From: Dimorphilus gyrociliatus
Taxonomy: Eukaryota > Annelida > Polychaeta > Dinophilidae
Assembly: GCA_904063045.1 (NCBI GenBank)
Contig: CAJFCJ010000008.1
Coordinates: 1,116,001 to 1,180,000 of the forward strand
DNA length: 64,000 nucleotides
Reading direction: 5' to 3'
Shown here: piece after piece, positions 60,764-64,000 of the stretch
How the letters are laid out: each line of letters opens with the position of its first letter
Numbering within the stretch: position 1 is the first letter of the stretch
Position numbers and translations under genes: made by a program
Notes under the pieces: model-generated
The model's database searches: none
What the model was told of the DNA's origin: nothing
Seen by the model: only the letters and a program-made list of their open reading frames with translations

Positions 60764-60780
60764 TGACCTGAACTTGACCT
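60764..60780 (-). promoter_or_regulatory. DR5 nuclear-receptor half-site pair
   Basis: On the minus strand AGGTCA, five spacer bases, AGGTCA: a perfect direct repeat 5, the classical RAR/RXR arrangement. It lies inside a short 11-bp tandem repeat. Confidence 0.4.
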
Positions 60781-62389
60781 GACATATCATTACCGACAAT
60801 CACTACTAACAAAATTTTGGGCTTATGATAAGTTGATTAATGATTAAATTATGCTTTAAAATGGTTATTTTAGGCTGTTTTCAGTCTGATCGCGTTTAGT
60901 TCCAATGTAAATTACACTTTTTCTTAGTAAATAGGCAAATACGGTTGGGAAATATCCAATGAGCAAGAGAATTAGAGAAATCTACTTGAATTCCTAAATT
61001 GTTACTAATAAACAAGCAAAGAACTATAACTGCCAATCTTAATTAGCAACCAAGAAAAGGGACTTGTTCATTAAATATTGTTTTCCCTATCCTACATCAA
61101 GAGACTTTAGCGCCATCTGTAAACTGGTTAAGTTTATGCCATAAATTTGCTTATATCTTTTCTTTTATGAATAATTCCATAGACATAATGAAATATATAT
61201 ATACATAAAAGGATGACCTTTAAATTAACAGTTATCTAATAGTATAAAAAGGAAAAGGTCAGCTCGGTTATTCGGCGAATAGTTAGAGTGTTGATTTTGG
61301 ATAGATGTCGCGCAACTGAAGCCAGTTGACTACCAATGAATTGATAAAGATTATTTTAAAAAGGAAATATAAAGTCTGTTCAAAGTCAAAATTCATTCAT
61401 TCGATTAGATTTCTATACATTAAAGATAGTTTTTTTCATTTTTCTGCCTAAAGAACCTTTTATTGGAGTTTATCTTATCTATTTCATCAAACCAATTCTC
61501 ACATTATATTATACATTCAGCCATGTGACAAAGAAAGACTTGTTAGATTTTAGGCGCAAAATAGAACTGATTATTACCCTTTGATTGAAAAGATTACAAA
61601 CGGAAACAACAAGAAGAGTCGTCTAGTCTATTACTTTATGTCCAAAGTTTATATACTATATATAAAATAGTATAAATTTAGATAGACGATATACCGTATA
61701 TTTTGTTTTGTGTCTTATTCTGTACAAACAGAATTTTAAAAGAAATTTAATTAGAAAATATTTAAATGTTTGAAGATTTTCATTTATGTGATAGACAACA
61801 GTAGCTTTGGAACTATATTCATATTAACTATGGTAATTACTATCTCTATATGAGAAAAGCATAACAAAAGCTTATAATAAGAAATGCCTTTTTAAAAATT
61901 ACTCATTTTAGGTCATATTAAAAAATTAGCATGCCTACTCAAGATAGAATTTGCTAATGCATACTAGTTTATTATAATTCCGATATTAATTTAGGAAATA
62001 TATATATATGTAATTTTTTTGAATGAAGCAAAAAACTCTATTCCACTCAGCAATAGTGTACAGATCTGGTTATTATCATTACTTTATATGGCAAACATAC
62101 TCTAGCAAACCGTACTATCTCTAGGCAAACAACTTGCATCGCATAAATTGAAATTAATGTCCTCGGAGGCTTGTTATTACTTTAAAGCTACACCACTATA
62201 CAATTTAACAGTTATATCAATAAATATATGATAAAAAATTATGTTCAAATTATTATCAATAGTAAAATAACATTAAATCTCATATTACAATCTTTTGTAA
62301 AGGAAACGTCCGAAAGAAGTAAATTTGTCCTAAGATTTTCTTATTCAGCTGTTTAACATTACTACTTCTGATATAGGGTAGTTTATGTA

Positions 62390-62393
<4 letters not shown>

Positions 62394-62428
<35 letters not shown>

Positions 62429-62441
62429 CTCTCTCTCTCTT
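62394..62441. repeat. Compound (CA)n(CT)n microsatellite
   Basis: About 14 CA units run directly into about 8 CT units, then CTTCGT triplets. Confidence 0.95.
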
Positions 62442-62999
62442 CTTCGTCTTCGTCTTCTTTTTCTATCTCTCTTTTCTTTAGCTGTCTTTTTTTCTTTCTT
62501 TCCCTAACCTACATATCTGTCTAAGTGACTACCTATTTCTTTATCAATTGGCTGTACGTTTATATAATAAAATGATATTTTAAACATGGTCAATATTATT
62601 ATAAGTATTGAAAAAACATTAGAATTGGTCTATTTTTTATTAGAAAATCGGAATTAATGTGTAAATTATGAATGAAATCTAATATCATTCAATACTCTCT
62701 AGGCTTAATAAAAATCAAAGAACGATTTATATTTTGGACAGTTAGTTATTTAATTAAATACTAATTAATAATAGTTTTACAAAATTTTAGGGAAAAGGGA
62801 AAGGGGAAAAAGGTTCATCAATCATTTTCACAAAAAACAAAAATCTTTCATAAATTTCTTATTTGTGATCGTTTAGTTTAGTCAATGTTTTTTTGGAGAA
62901 AGCAAGCTTGTAGAGCTATTTTAAAGAAATCTAATCAGATCTTGCTATTCACTGTAAGACTACTTATTCATTCGAAAGTTCTCTTGCAGGAATGGTAAG

Positions 63000-63062
63000 G
63001 GAGAGTAGCTCAATCGATTAAGTCACAATTTTTTGCCACCATCTCGATTCATCATTTTTAAT
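63000..63062 (+). other. tRNA-like segment (possible SINE head or tRNA remnant)
   Basis: GGGAGAGTAGCTCAATCG contains a good RNA polymerase III A-box (TAGCTCAATCG), and CTCGATTC about 40 nt later resembles a B-box. The acceptor stem does not close, so it is not a working tRNA gene. Confidence 0.25.
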
Positions 63063-64000
63063 AAAGATCTGACTGGAAGATGCTGTGTTGTAACGTCACA
63101 ACAAACCAGTTATAGTGTTACGGTGGGAGAGAAAGGTTATAAAAAAGAAGAAGAGGAGGATGAGGGGGAGGAAGAGGAGGAAGTAGAGCAGGGTAGTTTA
63201 AAATAATTAAACAATTTCATTTTTTCCTTTGTAAAACTTAAAAAAATATTAGTAATTTTATTTAGCCAAAGTATGACTAGCATTTTAATATTACTTAACT
63301 ATTCAATGGCTTTCTATTTGTAATAGAGTAACAAAATATATAGTATTTTCTATATATAGCTTTAAAACCCCTTTCCACGCCCATTTTCTTTCAATATATA
63401 TGCAAAAATTTCACAGAAGATTACAAAATCTACCTTTTCAGTTCTGTATAATGTTTTTTTTGCAGTAACAATAATACCTTACACGCAAGAATACTACTCA
63501 TTAAATTTCACCGTTTGTTTCTATCAAGTGTATGTTAAAGTAGGCTGATATCTTTGAGACTTTTTTTTAAATGTTTAAATGGATATTATAAAAGCATTTG
63601 CTATTACTTGAATCAATGAGACATTGATTTATGCAACCAAACATATATCCCTCGAAAACTGAGGATTTTGATTATTATAAGAAAAGCATTACATTTAAGC
63701 ATTTTTTCAGTTTTAATACGGCATTGAAAAATGTTATAAAGTGGAAAAAGTGTGGGAAGTGAGTATGAGTAAAATCTCCCAACCGCAATAAAAGCCGCTT
63801 CAGGCGTTTTGACTAAAACGCTTCGTGTCGCTGACATTCTTGTATACACCAGATTAAAAAAAACCTATATAAATAAATAAGACAAAGCGGTTGAGAGGGA
63901 AGGGCGAGAAAGAGAAAGACGTTAAGATTAATGGAGTAGAGGTGAGTTGTATAACATAGATTATAGGAAAAAGCGTGGGAAAGGGTTAAGGCAAAGAGTA

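Larger units (their letters stand above)
60681..64000 (-). other. Intron of the GPCR gene (runs off the window)
   Basis: At least 3.3 kb without a recognisable GPCR exon. It contains a DR5 nuclear-receptor site at 60764-60780, AGATGGCG (minus) at 61111-61118, a compound CA/CT repeat near 62394-62440, and a tRNA-like segment near 63000-63062. The 78-residue frame at 63613-63849 has no recognised domain. Confidence 0.6.

Overview
The window is AT-rich animal nuclear DNA. The genes are split by GT-AG introns that are mostly 52-94 nt long, and the gene content is metazoan: a claudin-like tetraspan protein, a Kv channel, Ly6/three-finger (LU) domains with a GPI tail, an ADAMTS-like protease with ShKT domains, and a tachykinin-type receptor. 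This points to an invertebrate with compact introns, possibly a small spiralian. That lineage is inference only. I see no bacterial genes, phage, CRISPR array or rRNA.

Layout. 0-2 kb (+): 3' part of a claudin/PMP22-like gene. 3.1-6.0 kb (+): a complete retinol/17beta-hydroxysteroid-type short-chain dehydrogenase, with an intronless RING-plus-NHL-propeller gene inside its first intron on the same strand. 6.7-9.1 kb (-): a two-exon Kv3/Shaw-like potassium channel. 10.0-20.3 kb (-): a 32-exon gene for a protein of about 2146 residues with a signal peptide, 16 LU domains of two strictly alternating subtypes, a Thr-rich stalk and a GPI-type tail. 21.1-25.8 kb (+): a ten-exon gene of unknown function, divergent from the LU gene. 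25.8-39.7 kb: a gene-poor stretch with several promoter-like clusters. 39.7-42.25 kb (-): complete TTC38. 44.7-47.1 kb (-): a TMEM26-like multispan membrane protein. 52.0-57.6 kb (-): a secreted reprolysin metalloprotease with cysteine-rich, ShKT and EGF modules. 60.1 kb to the end (-): the last two coding exons of a tachykinin-receptor-like GPCR whose 5' exons lie beyond the window.

The exon models were read by hand from splice signals. In every model the reading phases close and the total coding length is divisible by three. The genes do not form an operon or pathway; several act at the cell surface or outside the cell. The most novel item is the 16-domain LU protein: two alternating domain subtypes, an extra cysteine in every domain, all introns in phase 1, and a recently duplicated Thr-rich stalk exon. 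A second signal is a short motif, AGATGGCG, that occurs nine times outside coding sequence, all between 24 and 61 kb, and matches the animal CTCF core.
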